Shown here in pieces: positions 16,575 through 27,027 of a DNA stretch of 64,000 nucleotides. Below the pieces are notes generated by a model that did no database searches, was not told the origin of the DNA, and saw only the letters and a program-made list of their open reading frames with translations. This DNA is from Afipia sp. GAS231. Its GTDB lineage: Bacteria; Pseudomonadota; Alphaproteobacteria; Rhizobiales; Xanthobacteraceae. The stretch is taken from positions 5,380,501-5,444,500 of the forward strand of contig NZ_LT629703.1 in assembly GCF_900103365.1 (NCBI RefSeq), written 5' to 3'. The position numbers were made by a program, and so were the translations under genes. Each line of letters starts with the position of its first letter. Position 1 is the first letter of the stretch.

Positions 16575-18167
16575 ATGGCCCGCGATTCGCAAGCAGCCCT
16601 CGTTGCGCTCAATCGCTTCGGCTTCGGCGCGCGGGGCGGGGCGTCCGGCGATTTCGTCAACGCCGCCTCCGATCCGCGCGGCTTCGTCAAGGCCGAGCTG
16701 CTCCGCCCCAACGGCGTGCTGCTCGAAGTTCCCGGATTGCAGTCGACGCCGGCGCTCGGCAAGGCGGTGTTCGACTATCAGTTCGAGATCCAGCAGGCCC
16801 GTGACGCCGCCGCCAAGGCCGCGCCCGCTGCCGGGACCGAAGCGCCCGCGCAGCCGACGCCGCGGGATGCGAAGGGGCAGCGGCGAAACCTGTCGCTCAG
16901 CAGCATCGCCATGGACATCACGGCGAAGGACCCGGAGGCGAAGGAATCGCAGATGAAGGCTGGCGACGGCGCCAATGCGACGATGGCCGATCCTTCAGCT
17001 AAGTCTGCCGAGACCATGCAGCCCAATGCGCCAAAGCCGCCGCCGCAACAGCTCAACATCATCCAGAAGACGTTTCGCGCCGAGGCGCTGGCGCGGCTGC
17101 AGCGCGCCACCATGGCCGATTGCGGATTCGTCGAGCGGCTGGTGGTGTTCTGGTCCAATCATTTCTGCATCTCCGCCGGCAAGGGCGGACTGGCACGGAT
17201 GTGGGCGGGCTCGTTCGAGCGTGAGGCGATCCGGCCCCATGTGCTCGGGCGCTTCGCCGATATGTTGAAGGCGGTCGAGCAGCACCCGGCGATGCTGTTC
17301 TTTCTCGACAACCAGCAGTCGCTCGGCCCGGACTCCCGCGCCGGGCTGAACCGCAACCGCGGGCTGAACGAAAATCTCGCGCGCGAGATCATGGAGCTGC
17401 ATACGCTCGGTGTCGGCGGCGGCTATTCGCAGGACGACGTGACCTCGCTGGCGCGGATCATCACCGGCTGGACCTATGCGGGACGGCAGGGCGCGCTCGG
17501 TACGCCCGGCACTTTCGTGTTCAATGCCAATGCGCATCAGCCCGGCGCGCAGCGCGTGATGGGCAAGATCTACGAAGCCAACGGCGTGGCGCAGGGCGAG
17601 GCGGTGCTGGCTGATATCGCACGGCATCCGTCGACCGCGAAATTCATCGCGACCAAATTCGCCCGGCACTTCGTGGCGGACGATCCGCCGCCAGCACTGG
17701 TGGCGCGGCTGAGCGATGTCTTCGTCAAGTCCGACGGCGATCTCAAGGCGCTGGCGATGGCGCTTCTGGATTCCGACGAAGCCTGGCAGGCGCCGTTGAC
17801 CAAGATGCGATCGCCTTACGAATTCCTGGTCGCCAGCGGCAGATTGCTCGCGCAAATTCCCGGCGATCCCGGCCGCTATCTCGGCGCCCTCAATGTGCTC
17901 GGCCAGCCGCTTTGGTCACCCGCAGGGCCGAACGGCTTTCCCGACAGCAATGCGGCATGGGCCGCACCGGAGGGCATGAAGCTGCGGCTCGATATCTCCG
18001 CGCAGATTGCGTCGCGTCTAGGTGATGGCATCGATCCCCGCGCGCTGCTCGAACTCGCCGCTGCGGACGCGGCCTCCGAGGAGACGCGCAAAACCGTCGA
18101 GCGCGCGGAATCGCGGCAGCAGGCGCTGGCGCTGTTGCTGATGTCGCCGGAATTCCAGAGGAGATGA
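16575..18167 (+). CDS. DUF1800 domain protein
   Basis: A 530-residue protein of the DUF1800 family. The signature NENLAREIMELHTLGVGGGY is near residues 264-283, with RIITGWTYAGR and KFARHFVADDPP following. The N-terminal ALNRFGFGAR motif is also typical. A low-complexity Ala/Pro/Lys region lies around residues 75-155. There is no clear signal peptide. It overlaps the next gene by ATGA, and DUF1800-DUF1501 pairs are widespread in bacteria, which supports a joint function at the cell envelope; the biochemical role is unknown. The start was chosen as the first ATG giving the family N terminus. Confidence 0.9.
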   Translation: MARDSQAALVALNRFGFGARGGASGDFVNAASDPRGFVKAELLRPNGVLLEVPGLQSTPALGKAVFDYQFEIQQARDAAAKAAPAAGTEAPAQPTPRDAKGQRRNLSLSSIAMDITAKDPEAKESQMKAGDGANATMADPSAKSAETMQPNAPKPPPQQLNIIQKTFRAEALARLQRATMADCGFVERLVVFWSNHFCISAGKGGLARMWAGSFEREAIRPHVLGRFADMLKAVEQHPAMLFFLDNQQSLGPDSRAGLNRNRGLNENLAREIMELHTLGVGGGYSQDDVTSLARIITGWTYAGRQGALGTPGTFVFNANAHQPGAQRVMGKIYEANGVAQGEAVLADIARHPSTAKFIATKFARHFVADDPPPALVARLSDVFVKSDGDLKALAMALLDSDEAWQAPLTKMRSPYEFLVASGRLLAQIPGDPGRYLGALNVLGQPLWSPAGPNGFPDSNAAWAAPEGMKLRLDISAQIASRLGDGIDPRALLELAAADAASEETRKTVERAESRQQALALLLMSPEFQRR

Positions 18168-19408
18168 CTTCAATGGAAATCAACATGAATTGCTGCGAAG
18201 GGCTGCGGGCTTCGGTGACGTCGCGACGCGCACTGTTGCTGGGTGGCGCATCGTTTGCGGCCTGGGCGTATTTGCCGAAATTCGCGCGGGCCGCCGACGG
18301 CCGCGATCCGCGGCTCGTGGTCATCATCCTGCGCGGCGCGTTGGACGGGCTTGCTACCGTAGCTCCGATCGGTGACCCCGATTACGCCGGCCTGCATGGC
18401 GCGATCGCGCTGAGTTCATCCGGCCCGAATGCGGCGCTGCCGCTGGATTCGTTCTTTGCGCTGCATCCCGCGATGCCGGAATTCGCGCGGATGTATCGCG
18501 ACAAGAAGGCCGCAGTGGTTCACGCGGTGGCGACGTCGTATCGGGACCGCTCGCATTTCGACGGGCAGGACGTGCTCGAAAGCGGCTTTGCCGGGCCCGG
18601 CCGCGTGCAATCCGGCTGGCTCAACCGCGCGCTGGAATCGCTCCCCAAGGGCGAGCGGGTGACGAGCGCGCTCGCGGTCGGTCCGACCACGCCTTTGGTG
18701 CTGCGCGGCGCAGCCCCAACGGTCGGCTGGGCGCCGGTCGCGCTACCGCAGGTCGCCGACGATACCGCGACGCGGTTGGCCGAGCTCTACAGCCACCGCG
18801 ATCCCGCGCTGGCCACGGCGCTGACGCAAGGGCTCGCGCTCGACAAGGCGGCGCAGGGCGACGACATGAAGCCGAAGCCCGGCACCAACGGCGCCGGCGC
18901 GATGCGGCTGGTGGCACGCGGCGCTGCGAAACTGATGGCGGCCGACGACGGTCCGCGGATCGCAGCGCTCGCCTTCGACGGCTGGGACACCCATGCCAAT
19001 GAAGGCGGTCCGGTCGGCCGGCTGGCGCAACTGCTCGGCGGCCTCGACGGCGCGCTGGCGGAATTCGAAAGCGGGCTCGGCGAGCGCTGGCGCGAAACCG
19101 TGGTCGTGGTCGCCACCGAATTCGGTCGCACCGCGCGCATCAACGGCACCCAGGGCACCGACCACGGCACCGGCACCCTCGCGCTGCTCGCCGGCGGCGC
19201 GGTGAAGGGCGGCCGGGTGATCTCGGACTGGCCGGGACTGAAATACGCCAACCTCTACCAGGGCCGCGACCTCGCGCCGACCACCGACCTGCGCGCGGTC
19301 ATGAAAGGCCTGCTGCACGATCAGTTCGGTCTCGCCGAGCGCGTGCTGGCCGAAACGGTGTTCCCCGACAGCGCGCCGGTGAAGCCGATGCAGGGATTGG
19401 TGGGGTAA
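18164..19408 (+). CDS. DUF1501 domain protein with Tat-type signal
   Basis: A 414-residue protein. A twin-arginine-like leader (SRRALLLGGASFAAWAYLP) precedes the DUF1501 domain, which belongs to the alkaline-phosphatase-like/sulfatase-like superfamily. Conserved segments are VVIILRGALDGLATV, SHFDGQDVLESG, FDGWDTHANEGG and ATEFGRTARINGT..DHGTG, the last giving likely metal ligands. The first ATG overlaps the DUF1800 stop; an alternative start is MEINMNCC nine bases later. The overlap implies that the two proteins are produced together. Export by Tat is an inference from the RR motif. Confidence 0.9.
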   Translation: MTSMEINMNCCEGLRASVTSRRALLLGGASFAAWAYLPKFARAADGRDPRLVVIILRGALDGLATVAPIGDPDYAGLHGAIALSSSGPNAALPLDSFFALHPAMPEFARMYRDKKAAVVHAVATSYRDRSHFDGQDVLESGFAGPGRVQSGWLNRALESLPKGERVTSALAVGPTTPLVLRGAAPTVGWAPVALPQVADDTATRLAELYSHRDPALATALTQGLALDKAAQGDDMKPKPGTNGAGAMRLVARGAAKLMAADDGPRIAALAFDGWDTHANEGGPVGRLAQLLGGLDGALAEFESGLGERWRETVVVVATEFGRTARINGTQGTDHGTGTLALLAGGAVKGGRVISDWPGLKYANLYQGRDLAPTTDLRAVMKGLLHDQFGLAERVLAETVFPDSAPVKPMQGLVG

Positions 19409-19425
19409 ACCCAGCTCCAACAACA

Positions 19426-19513
19426 CCGTCATGCCCGGGCTTGTCCCGGGCATCCACGACTTCCTTTCTCAGCGGCAAAGACGTGGATGGCCGGGACAAG
19501 CCCGGCCATGACG
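19426..19513. repeat. Palindromic repeat family A, copy 2
   Basis: An 88-bp element between convergent genes. The left arm is CATGCCCGGGCTTGTCCCGG and the right arm GGCCGGGACAAGCCCGGCC, with CATCCACG / CGTGGATG pairing between arms. Each arm also folds on itself around a CTTGT or ACAAG loop. Confidence 0.93.
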
Positions 19514-19551
19514 AAAGAGTTGGGGAAGGCGCGAAGAGAATTACGCCGTCC

Positions 19552-20490
19552 CTACTTCGTAATCGCGTCGATCTCCGCCATCTCTTCCGCGCTCAGGGTC
19601 CAGCCGATCGCTTTCACGTTCTGCTCGACCTGCTCGACGCGGGTGGCGCCGGCGATGACGCTGGAGACTTGCGGGCGTGCGGCGAGCCACGAGAAGGCGA
19701 GTTCGAGCATGCTGTGGCCGCGGGCTTTGGCGAACGCCTCCAGCTTTTCGACGATGTCCTCGTTGCGCGGCGTGACGTAACGGTCCTTCAAGGCAGGGGC
19801 CTTGCCGAAACGCGTATCGGCGGGGGCCGCCGCGCCGCGCTGGTACTTGCCGGTCAACAACCCGCTCGCCAGCGGGAAGAACGGCAGCAATCCGAGTTTG
19901 TACTCTTGAGCGGCCGGCAGCAGGTCCTTTTCGATGCCGCGCACCACGAGGCTGTATTCGTCCTGGCACGAGACGAAGCGGCCGACGTTCATCTGCCGCG
20001 CGACCAGTTCGGCTTCGGCGATGCGCCAGGCCGGAAAATTCGAATTGCCGATGTAGCGCACCTTGCCCTGGCGGACGAGGTCATCGAGCGCACGCAGGGT
20101 TTCCTCGATCGGCGTCAGCGGATCGTAGTCGTGCTGCTGATAGAGATCGATGTAGTCGGTCTTCAGCCGCGTCAGGCTCGCTTCGACGGCAGACATGATG
20201 TAGCGGCGCGAGGCGCCCTGCTTGGTGCCGTCGTTGCTCATCGGCTTGGAATATTTGGTCGCCAGCACGATGTCCTTGCGGCGGTCGCCAAGGACCTGGC
20301 CGAGTACGGTCTCGGAGCCGCCCATGCCAGCATAGATGTCGGCGGTGTCGAACAGCGTGATGCCGAGGTCGATCGCCTTGTGGATCACCTTGCGCGAGGT
20401 CTCGAGATCAGTGCGCTGGCCGAAATTGTTGCAGCCGAGGCCGACGGCGGACACGCGCAGGCCGGAGCCGCCGAGATTGCGAATTTGCAT
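19552..20490 (-). CDS. Aldo/keto reductase
   Basis: A 312-residue (beta/alpha)8-barrel NADPH-dependent oxidoreductase. The start MQIRNLGGSGLRVS gives the canonical AKR N terminus. The catalytic tetrad is visible: Asp in LFDTADIYA, Tyr in the same segment, Lys in LATKYSKP, and His in LYQQHDYDPLTP. The C-terminal segment SVIAGATRVEQVEQN contributes to cofactor binding. It resembles the Tas/YhdN-type voltage-channel-like AKRs. No operon partner; the upstream gene on the same strand is separated by a terminator-like hairpin. The natural substrate is unknown. Confidence 0.92.
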   Translation of the reverse strand: MQIRNLGGSGLRVSAVGLGCNNFGQRTDLETSRKVIHKAIDLGITLFDTADIYAGMGGSETVLGQVLGDRRKDIVLATKYSKPMSNDGTKQGASRRYIMSAVEASLTRLKTDYIDLYQQHDYDPLTPIEETLRALDDLVRQGKVRYIGNSNFPAWRIAEAELVARQMNVGRFVSCQDEYSLVVRGIEKDLLPAAQEYKLGLLPFFPLASGLLTGKYQRGAAAPADTRFGKAPALKDRYVTPRNEDIVEKLEAFAKARGHSMLELAFSWLAARPQVSSVIAGATRVEQVEQNVKAIGWTLSAEEMAEIDAITK

Positions 20491-20619
20491 GGATCGATCC
20501 TGTGGGGGTGGCACGAGAAGGGCGCACAGTGTGGCCCGCGTGCCGTTGGCCCGCAAGGTGCGGTGTTACCGCGATTGGCGCTGGGCAGGAATGCAGGAAT
20601 AAGCACAAAAAGATGCGGC

Positions 20620-20646
20620 CCCGGTCAGACGCGGCGACTGACCGGG
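20620..20646 (-). terminator. Rho-independent terminator candidate after the GNAT gene
   Basis: Nine-base perfect stem CCCGGTCAG / CTGACCGGG with a nine-base loop. On the minus strand it is followed, after a few bases, by TCTTTTTGTG. It lies downstream of the GNAT gene and upstream of the aldo/keto reductase gene, on the same strand. Confidence 0.6.
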
Positions 20647-20760
20647 AACCGCTTGGGGCGCGTGATCTGAGACGGGGGGCCTGATCAAACGCAGGCGCAA
20701 CCTAGCCAAGCTATGTTACGCGCCGGTGACACCAAAACTTATCCACAGGGGCAAAAGCGG

Positions 20761-21222
20761 TCAGAAAATCCGGCGGTAGACCACGAAGCCCGACTTCTCC
20801 GCGACGTTGTCGTAGAGCTGCATCGCGGTGTGGTTGGTCTCGTGCGTCTGCCAGTAGACTCGCGCTGAGCCGGCCAGTTGCGCCTGCGCGTAGACGCCCT
20901 TGATCAGCGCCCGCCCGACGCCCTTGCCGCGCGCGGCGGCATCGGTGAACAGGTCCTGCAGATAACAGGTCGGCTCGATCGCCGTGGTCGACCGGTGAAA
21001 CAGATAGTGAGTCAGCCCGAGCAGCTCGCCGCCGCAGTCGGCGACCAGCGCATGCACCGGTTCGTAGCCGTCGAAGAAACGCTGCCAGGTCGTCGCGGTG
21101 ATCTCGGGCGCCAGCGCGGTCGGGCCCGAGCGGCCGTAGAACGCATTGTAGCCGTCCCACAGTGGAAGCCACTGCGCGTAATCCTGGCGGGTGACGGAGC
21201 GGATGGTGACATCACCGGACAT
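20761..21222 (-). CDS. GNAT family N-acetyltransferase
   Basis: A 153-residue acetyltransferase. The acetyl-CoA pyrophosphate-binding motif is LFTDAAARGKGVGRALIKG (Q/R-x-x-G-x-G/A pattern RGKGVG) near residues 90-105, followed by the C-terminal WQTHETNHTAMQLYDNVAEKSGF segment typical of the fold. The start MSGDVTIRSV was chosen from GGAGAAGGA before the ATG. The acceptor (amine, amino acid or peptide) is not recognisable. Confidence 0.88.
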   Translation of the reverse strand: MSGDVTIRSVTRQDYAQWLPLWDGYNAFYGRSGPTALAPEITATTWQRFFDGYEPVHALVADCGGELLGLTHYLFHRSTTAIEPTCYLQDLFTDAAARGKGVGRALIKGVYAQAQLAGSARVYWQTHETNHTAMQLYDNVAEKSGFVVYRRIF

Positions 21223-21356
21223 GCGCGATTCCTTCTCCGCAGGAAGTCGCGCGGAAAAAGTCATGACTGCGCGAGGGCGCATCCTTCCTAGCTTCGCCAT
21301 CAAGCGGGATCAATCGCTTTGGCGACCGGCGCGGCGCGCCGGGCGCGGCGCCGCGT

Positions 21357-22181
21357 TCACTCCGCCGCGCGCAATTGCCGTGCGAAGTAGCGGTCGCCGC
21401 CGCGCAGCGAGCGGTAGTAGTCGGCGCTCGCGGGATCGTCGTTGTGACGGACGAGGTCGGTGACGGGCGTGTAGCTCAACATGCGTCCGCCGTCCGGCAG
21501 TGCCGTGCAACTGAAGCGCAGCACCTCGCCGCTGGTCAGATTGATGTTGATCGGCGTCGAGTCGCCGGTCCGCATCGCCTCGGTGCGCCGCGCGATGAAG
21601 TCGCCCAATTCGTCCTCGGGCAGCTCCCAGGCGCCGGTATCGCGGCCGTGGTACATCAGCGCGATAAAGGGCGGCTGACTGTCAGCCTGCTGGTCTGACA
21701 GCCGGAAATAGTCGCGGAAGGCGCGGTTGATGAATTCCGCACGGGTGTCCGGACCGAGCAGCACGATGCCGATATCGACCTGATCGAGTGCTGCCGACAG
21801 CCGCGCGGAAGTCGCATGGTGCTTCTGCTCCCAGGCGAACGCATCGATCCATTTTTGCCGCAGCACCCCGGTGATGACGGCGGTGCCGGCCGCGGTCGCC
21901 GCCAGCAGTCCCATGCGCGCCAGATCCGAGGTGTCGTAGCCGGGCATGGCGCGGTGTCCGAGAAAGAATACCGCCGATGACGCCACCGCGATCGCAGCGC
22001 TGATCAGGCCGGAGGTGATGCCGCTGATCGATGCGGCAAGGGCGACGATGCAGACGAACAGCGGCGCGGGATTGGGCACGGCAACGAAGTGGCGGTCGAC
22101 AATGAAGGCGATCGACGCCGTTGCTGCCGTCAAAGCGGGACCTGAGATTGCGCGCCAGTCGATCCGCATGCCCTTATCCAT
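21357..22181 (-). CDS. Membrane protein with N-terminal DUF4118-like helices and a C-terminal PAS domain
   Basis: A 274-residue protein. The first 130 residues form about four closely spaced membrane helices (FIVDRHFV, LFVCIVALAASISGITSGLISAAIAV in part), resembling the DUF4118 module of KdpD-type sensors. A PAS domain follows (LSAALDQVDIGIVLLGPD...FINRAFRDYFRLSD). No kinase, cyclase, EAL or HTH output domain is present, so it is either a sensory subunit for another protein or a truncated receptor. Start choice is MDKGMRIDW; MRIDW four codons later is possible. The function is unknown. Confidence 0.75.
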   Translation of the reverse strand: MDKGMRIDWRAISGPALTAATASIAFIVDRHFVAVPNPAPLFVCIVALAASISGITSGLISAAIAVASSAVFFLGHRAMPGYDTSDLARMGLLAATAAGTAVITGVLRQKWIDAFAWEQKHHATSARLSAALDQVDIGIVLLGPDTRAEFINRAFRDYFRLSDQQADSQPPFIALMYHGRDTGAWELPEDELGDFIARRTEAMRTGDSTPININLTSGEVLRFSCTALPDGGRMLSYTPVTDLVRHNDDPASADYYRSLRGGDRYFARQLRAAE

Positions 22182-22374
22182 TGTCCGCCGACAGACAATA
22201 AGGGCCTTAGTGTGCCCGATAGTTTCAATCGCGGCGGGCCATCTTTTTGTAGTCTTAAAAAGGCGTTGCCGGGATGCATCCGGCTTTTGTGGTTTTGAAT
22301 TCAAATGATATTCGAAACTGACGGAACCGGGTTCCGCGCCCGGCCGTTAGTGCGGGTAATTTCAAGAGGACTCA

Positions 22375-22728
22375 ATGCCGACGATCTCCCCCTCGCTCCT
22401 TCCCATCCTGATGTTGTTTGCCTCCAACGTATTCATGACCTTTGCCTGGTACGGCCATCTGAAATTCAAGGAAAGCTCGCTGCCGCTGGTGATCATGGTG
22501 AGCTGGGGCATTGCGTTTTTCGAATACTGGCTGGCAGTGCCGGCCAACCGCTGGGGCAGCGCGGTCTATTCCGCGGCACAGCTCAAGACCATGCAGGAAG
22601 TGATTACGCTGGTGGTGTTCGCCGGATTTTCGGTGCTGTATCTGAAAGAGCCGCTGGGCTGGAATCACGCTTTGGGCTTTGCCTTCATCGCTGCCGGCGC
22701 GTTCTTCATTTTCCACAAATGGTCATGA
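22375..22728 (+). CDS. DUF486 family small membrane protein
   Basis: A 117-residue protein with four membrane helices. It matches the DUF486 family, with conserved segments FMTFAWYGHLKF, SWGIAFFEYWLAVPANR and LKTMQEVITLVVF, ending FIAAGAFFIFHKW. The family resembles small drug/metabolite-type carriers, but no transport function is established. An AAGAGGA Shine-Dalgarno precedes the ATG. It has no operon partner; a family E repeat begins three bases after its stop codon. Confidence 0.88.
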   Translation: MPTISPSLLPILMLFASNVFMTFAWYGHLKFKESSLPLVIMVSWGIAFFEYWLAVPANRWGSAVYSAAQLKTMQEVITLVVFAGFSVLYLKEPLGWNHALGFAFIAAGAFFIFHKWS

Positions 22729-22730
22729 TC

Positions 22731-22835
22731 GCGTTTCGAGCGAAGCACGCCCTCGGACCTGATCCGTGGGCGTGCTTCGCACAGCAATCAAGCTTGCGCA
22801 GATTGCGTCGGCTTGTCTGCGGCAGAAAACGCGTC
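22731..22835. repeat. Interspersed repeat family E, copy 1
   Basis: Begins GCGTTTCGAGCGAAGCACGC and ends AGAAAACGCGTC. The first 35 bases match, in reverse complement, the segment GGATCAAGTCCGAGGGCATG.. at 50684-50720. The 3' part (CTGCGGCAGAAAACGCGTC) matches the other boundary of this family. It has no coding content. Confidence 0.7.
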
Positions 22836-22859
22836 AAGCGGGAAGGTTCCGGCGGCGCC

Positions 22860-23000
22860 TCAGTTCGCGGCAGGCGACAGCATTTGCAGCGCACGGTCGT
22901 GGTTTTCGCCATGCGTGCGGGTGACGACAAGGAGCAAGGCCGCAAACAGGATTGCTGCCGTCAGCGCGACGGTCACCAGTCCAACGGGTGTTTTCATCAT
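22860..23000 (-). CDS. Very small single-pass membrane protein (46 aa)
   Basis: MMKTPVGLVTVALTAAILFAALLLVV is a long hydrophobic helix followed by a charged tail (TRTHGENHDRALQML). It would be a type of inner-membrane micropeptide. There is no strong Shine-Dalgarno, which lowers confidence; the in-frame upstream extension is Arg-rich and not protein-like. It lies downstream of another small membrane ORF on the same strand. The function is unknown. Confidence 0.4.
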   Translation of the reverse strand: MMKTPVGLVTVALTAAILFAALLLVVTRTHGENHDRALQMLSPAAN

Positions 23001-23059
23001 GGTCCGATCGCGATCGATATCGTCGCGTGCTGCTAATGATGCAAACAGAAAAGCCGTGA

Positions 23060-23236
23060 CTACGCCGGGAACGGCATCGCCATCGAGACCCGGATCGACA
23101 GCACGGTCAGTGTGACGGCGAGGCACAGCGAGAGTGCGCCGATCGCGAGCGTGGCGGCGATGGCGTTGGTCAATCGGGAAGAAGCAACAGGTGCAGGGCG
23201 GCTCACAAAGCCAGCCGTGCCGGGCGACCGTATCAT
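23060..23236 (-). CDS. Small membrane protein (58 aa)
   Basis: A 58-codon frame beginning MIRSPGTAGFVSR, with one hydrophobic helix IAATLAIGALSLCLAVTLTVLS and a short tail. A good Shine-Dalgarno (AAGGA) lies eight bases before the ATG, which supports translation. The gene is followed 59 bp later by the 46-residue membrane ORF, so they may form a small bicistron. No family was recognised. Confidence 0.5.
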   Translation of the reverse strand: MIRSPGTAGFVSRPAPVASSRLTNAIAATLAIGALSLCLAVTLTVLSIRVSMAMPFPA

Positions 23237-23431
23237 GGTCCAAATCCTTCAAGACGCGGGCGAATCATCCGCGACGTCCGGAATCTCGCAGCGTCAGCCG
23301 GCAACATTGCGGCGTTTCCCGCGCCGAAAACCGCGGAACCGCCGCAGAAGTTAACGCTCACCCCGGGGTTGTTAACCTTTGGGCGTGTTCTCGCGCAAAT
23401 GTGAACACCCGGCCGCAAGCCGCGGGATGGG

Positions 23432-24085
23432 TCAAGCGCCTGCGGCGATAGGGGCGGGATCCTCGACCTCGGCCCCCGGCTGCCAGTCCATGGCGACGAA
23501 ACCGGGGGTCTGTTCGACCCGCCGCAACCAGGCGCGGATCGCGGGGAAGGTTGCGAGATCATAGTCGCAGCGGTCGGCGACATGGGTGTAGCCGTACACC
23601 GCGATGTCGGCGACCGTGAGTTGCCCGGCGGCGAAATAGGTATGGCCCTTGAGGTGATTTTCCATCACCTGCAACGCGGCATAGCCGCGTTCCATCCAGT
23701 CTTCCAGCGCGTGGGTTTGCAGGTCGCGGCCGCCCTTGACCAGCGACAGCCAGAAATAGGCGGCGCCGATATTGGGCTCCAGCGCGTGCTGTTCGAAGAA
23801 CATCCATTGCAGCGCTTCGGCGCGTTCGACCCGCGATTCCGGCGCCAGCGAGGTGCCGCCGCAGACATACCAGAGAATGGCGTTGGACTCGGCGAGGTAG
23901 CGTCCGTCGGCGACTTCGAGCAGCGGCACCTGGCCGCTCGGGTTCTTCGCCAGAAATTCCGGCGTGCGGCTTTCGCCACGCAGGATGTCAACCTCGATGG
24001 CGTGATACGGCGCATTAAGCAGCGCCAGCGCAAGGCGGACCTTGTAGCTGTTGCCGGAGCGCTGCATCGAATAGAGCTTGTACAT
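23432..24085 (-). CDS. Glutathione S-transferase family protein
   Basis: A 217-residue GST. The N terminus YKLYSMQRSGNSYKVRLALALL has a Ser in the usual catalytic position, followed by NPSGQVPLLEVADGRYLAESNAILWYV, the cis-Pro and ES glutathione-binding turn. The C-terminal domain ends with YGYTHVADRCDYDLATFPAIRAWLRRVEQTPGFV. Start MYKLYSM is standard for the family. A close-pattern GST is encoded at 43813-44403 (both have QVP..L, AxSNAI, DxxLxxYT/VAxR), suggesting distant paralogy. The substrate is unknown. Confidence 0.9.
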   Translation of the reverse strand: MYKLYSMQRSGNSYKVRLALALLNAPYHAIEVDILRGESRTPEFLAKNPSGQVPLLEVADGRYLAESNAILWYVCGGTSLAPESRVERAEALQWMFFEQHALEPNIGAAYFWLSLVKGGRDLQTHALEDWMERGYAALQVMENHLKGHTYFAAGQLTVADIAVYGYTHVADRCDYDLATFPAIRAWLRRVEQTPGFVAMDWQPGAEVEDPAPIAAGA

Positions 24086-24282
24086 CGTGTTCAGGGCTTC
24101 GTCCGGTCGAGAGGTTCGGTAGGCGGGGCGGGCTTGTCGCGACGCAACGCGGCTAAACAATGATGCCGTTACCGATGGGTCGCAAGACCTGGCGAATGGA
24201 AAAAGTCGAAAACCTCTACCGCACTGCACGCGTGCAGAATGATTCTATCAATATGGCTTGCAACACGCGCTGACAATTCAGA

Positions 24283-25512
24283 TCACGCTTGCGCGATTCC
24301 CGGCGCGCCGACGGCAACCTGGGCGCGATCCAGCGCCGCGCGCCGCAACACCAACGCATAAAAGGCGAGCATCACGATCAGCCCAAGGGGAATGGTGGTG
24401 ATGCCTGCGATGCTGCGCGACAGCAGCGGCACGATCCAGGCTGCCGCCAGCAAGCTGATCTCGAAATCGCGAAAACCTTGTTTGAGACCGTATCGTGCAA
24501 AGAAGGCGATCGCGACCGCCAGCACCACGAGGTCATAGTCGAGCACGTAGGGCGTTGCCAGCAGGCTGCCTGTCGCCAAGGCCGCAGCCTTGAGTTCGAA
24601 CGCGGCGTCGCTGTGCCACAGCCAGGCCAGGCTGGCGGCGAGCGAGGCCAGCAGCGCGGCCTGAATCGTGTAGGAGACCGGTACGCCGACGCCCCAGGCC
24701 CGCACCGCCGAGAAGATCGACTGGATCTTTTGCCAGCCGGTGCCGCCCTGTTCGAGCACGACGGTCTGCGTGAAATTCATCGAGTCGGTGAAGGCATGCC
24801 AGATGCCGCCGCCGAGCGTCAGCAAGCTGACGGAGACCAGCGCGGCAACGGTCACGGCGGCCGTGCCGGCCGTGCGCCAGCGTCCGCCTGCGACGAGCGC
24901 GATCGGGATCAGCACGCCGAACTGCGGCTTGTAGGCCAGTAGCCCGATCAGCACGCCGGCCAGCGCCGGCCTTCGATCGAGCCAGTGCAGGGCGCCGCCG
25001 AGCAGCGCCGCGGTGAGGAATCCGTTCTGGCCATGACCGGCATTGACGTACACCGCAGGAAAGGCGGCGGCGACGAGCAGCGTCTCGGGGCGCGGCAGGA
25101 TGGCGCGGATCGCGGCGAGGTAGGCGGCAAAGCTTGCGATCAGCCAGATCGCGAGGCCCCACGCATAGGGGACGGCGGCGACGAGCACGGCGATCGCAAA
25201 GAAGAACGGCGGATAGTGCCAGCCAAAGAACGGCACTTCGCGGCCGTCGAACACGGCCTTCTCTGCGGCATGCTGCAGCGGCGGCACGTAGGCTTCCGCC
25301 GAGCGGCCCTGCGAGGTCAGTGTGCCCGCGGCGTAGACGTTGGAGAAATCGGTGCCGATCGGCTGGCCGTTGCGGTCGATCAGGCCATCGGAGACCGCGA
25401 TCCATCCGGCAAATACCAGCACGGAAAGGCTGAGCAGGATCAGGCTGTAGCCGCGCATCCGCGCCGCCGTCAGCCATTCGCCGGATCGCAGCCCTTGCCG
25501 GATATTTGTCAT
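24283..25512 (-). CDS. GT87/DUF2029-type polyprenyl-phosphate-dependent mannosyltransferase-like membrane protein
   Basis: A 409-residue protein with about ten membrane helices. After the first helix comes a periplasmic-facing acidic motif (IGTDFSNVYAAG, Asp near 55), and the loop GWHYPPFFFAIAV is typical of the GT87/DUF2029 family of GT-C glycosyltransferases that use polyprenyl-phosphate sugars. A second-half motif, TPYVLDYDLVVLAVAI, is also characteristic. No cell-wall or polysaccharide gene is next to it, so the acceptor is unknown. The start is ATG at 25512. Confidence 0.82.
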   Translation of the reverse strand: MTNIRQGLRSGEWLTAARMRGYSLILLSLSVLVFAGWIAVSDGLIDRNGQPIGTDFSNVYAAGTLTSQGRSAEAYVPPLQHAAEKAVFDGREVPFFGWHYPPFFFAIAVLVAAVPYAWGLAIWLIASFAAYLAAIRAILPRPETLLVAAAFPAVYVNAGHGQNGFLTAALLGGALHWLDRRPALAGVLIGLLAYKPQFGVLIPIALVAGGRWRTAGTAAVTVAALVSVSLLTLGGGIWHAFTDSMNFTQTVVLEQGGTGWQKIQSIFSAVRAWGVGVPVSYTIQAALLASLAASLAWLWHSDAAFELKAAALATGSLLATPYVLDYDLVVLAVAIAFFARYGLKQGFRDFEISLLAAAWIVPLLSRSIAGITTIPLGLIVMLAFYALVLRRAALDRAQVAVGAPGIAQA

Positions 25513-25637
25513 TTCGCCGCGGAATTTGCCGAATATTGCGCTGATATTGCTCCGACCGTACTGAACCGGCTTTAACGTTCTCTAAAGTTTGGCCTTCAGC
25601 GGCCAAGCTTCTTGCGATGCAGCGCGCAGCGCCTTAG

Positions 25638-26921
<1,284 letters not shown>

Positions 26922-27027
26922 TTCCGTTTCGCCGGTCGTTTTGTTTCGCATTGTGTAAACGTGCCCGAAACAAGGCATGTCAAATCACATCACGCGTCGC
27001 ACGTTTGATGTTTTGAAGACTTCTTTT

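Noticed and set aside
20739..20747. Perfect DnaA box TTATCCACA
   Set aside because: It is single, with no other boxes, AT-rich unwinding region or replication gene nearby, so it does not support an origin.
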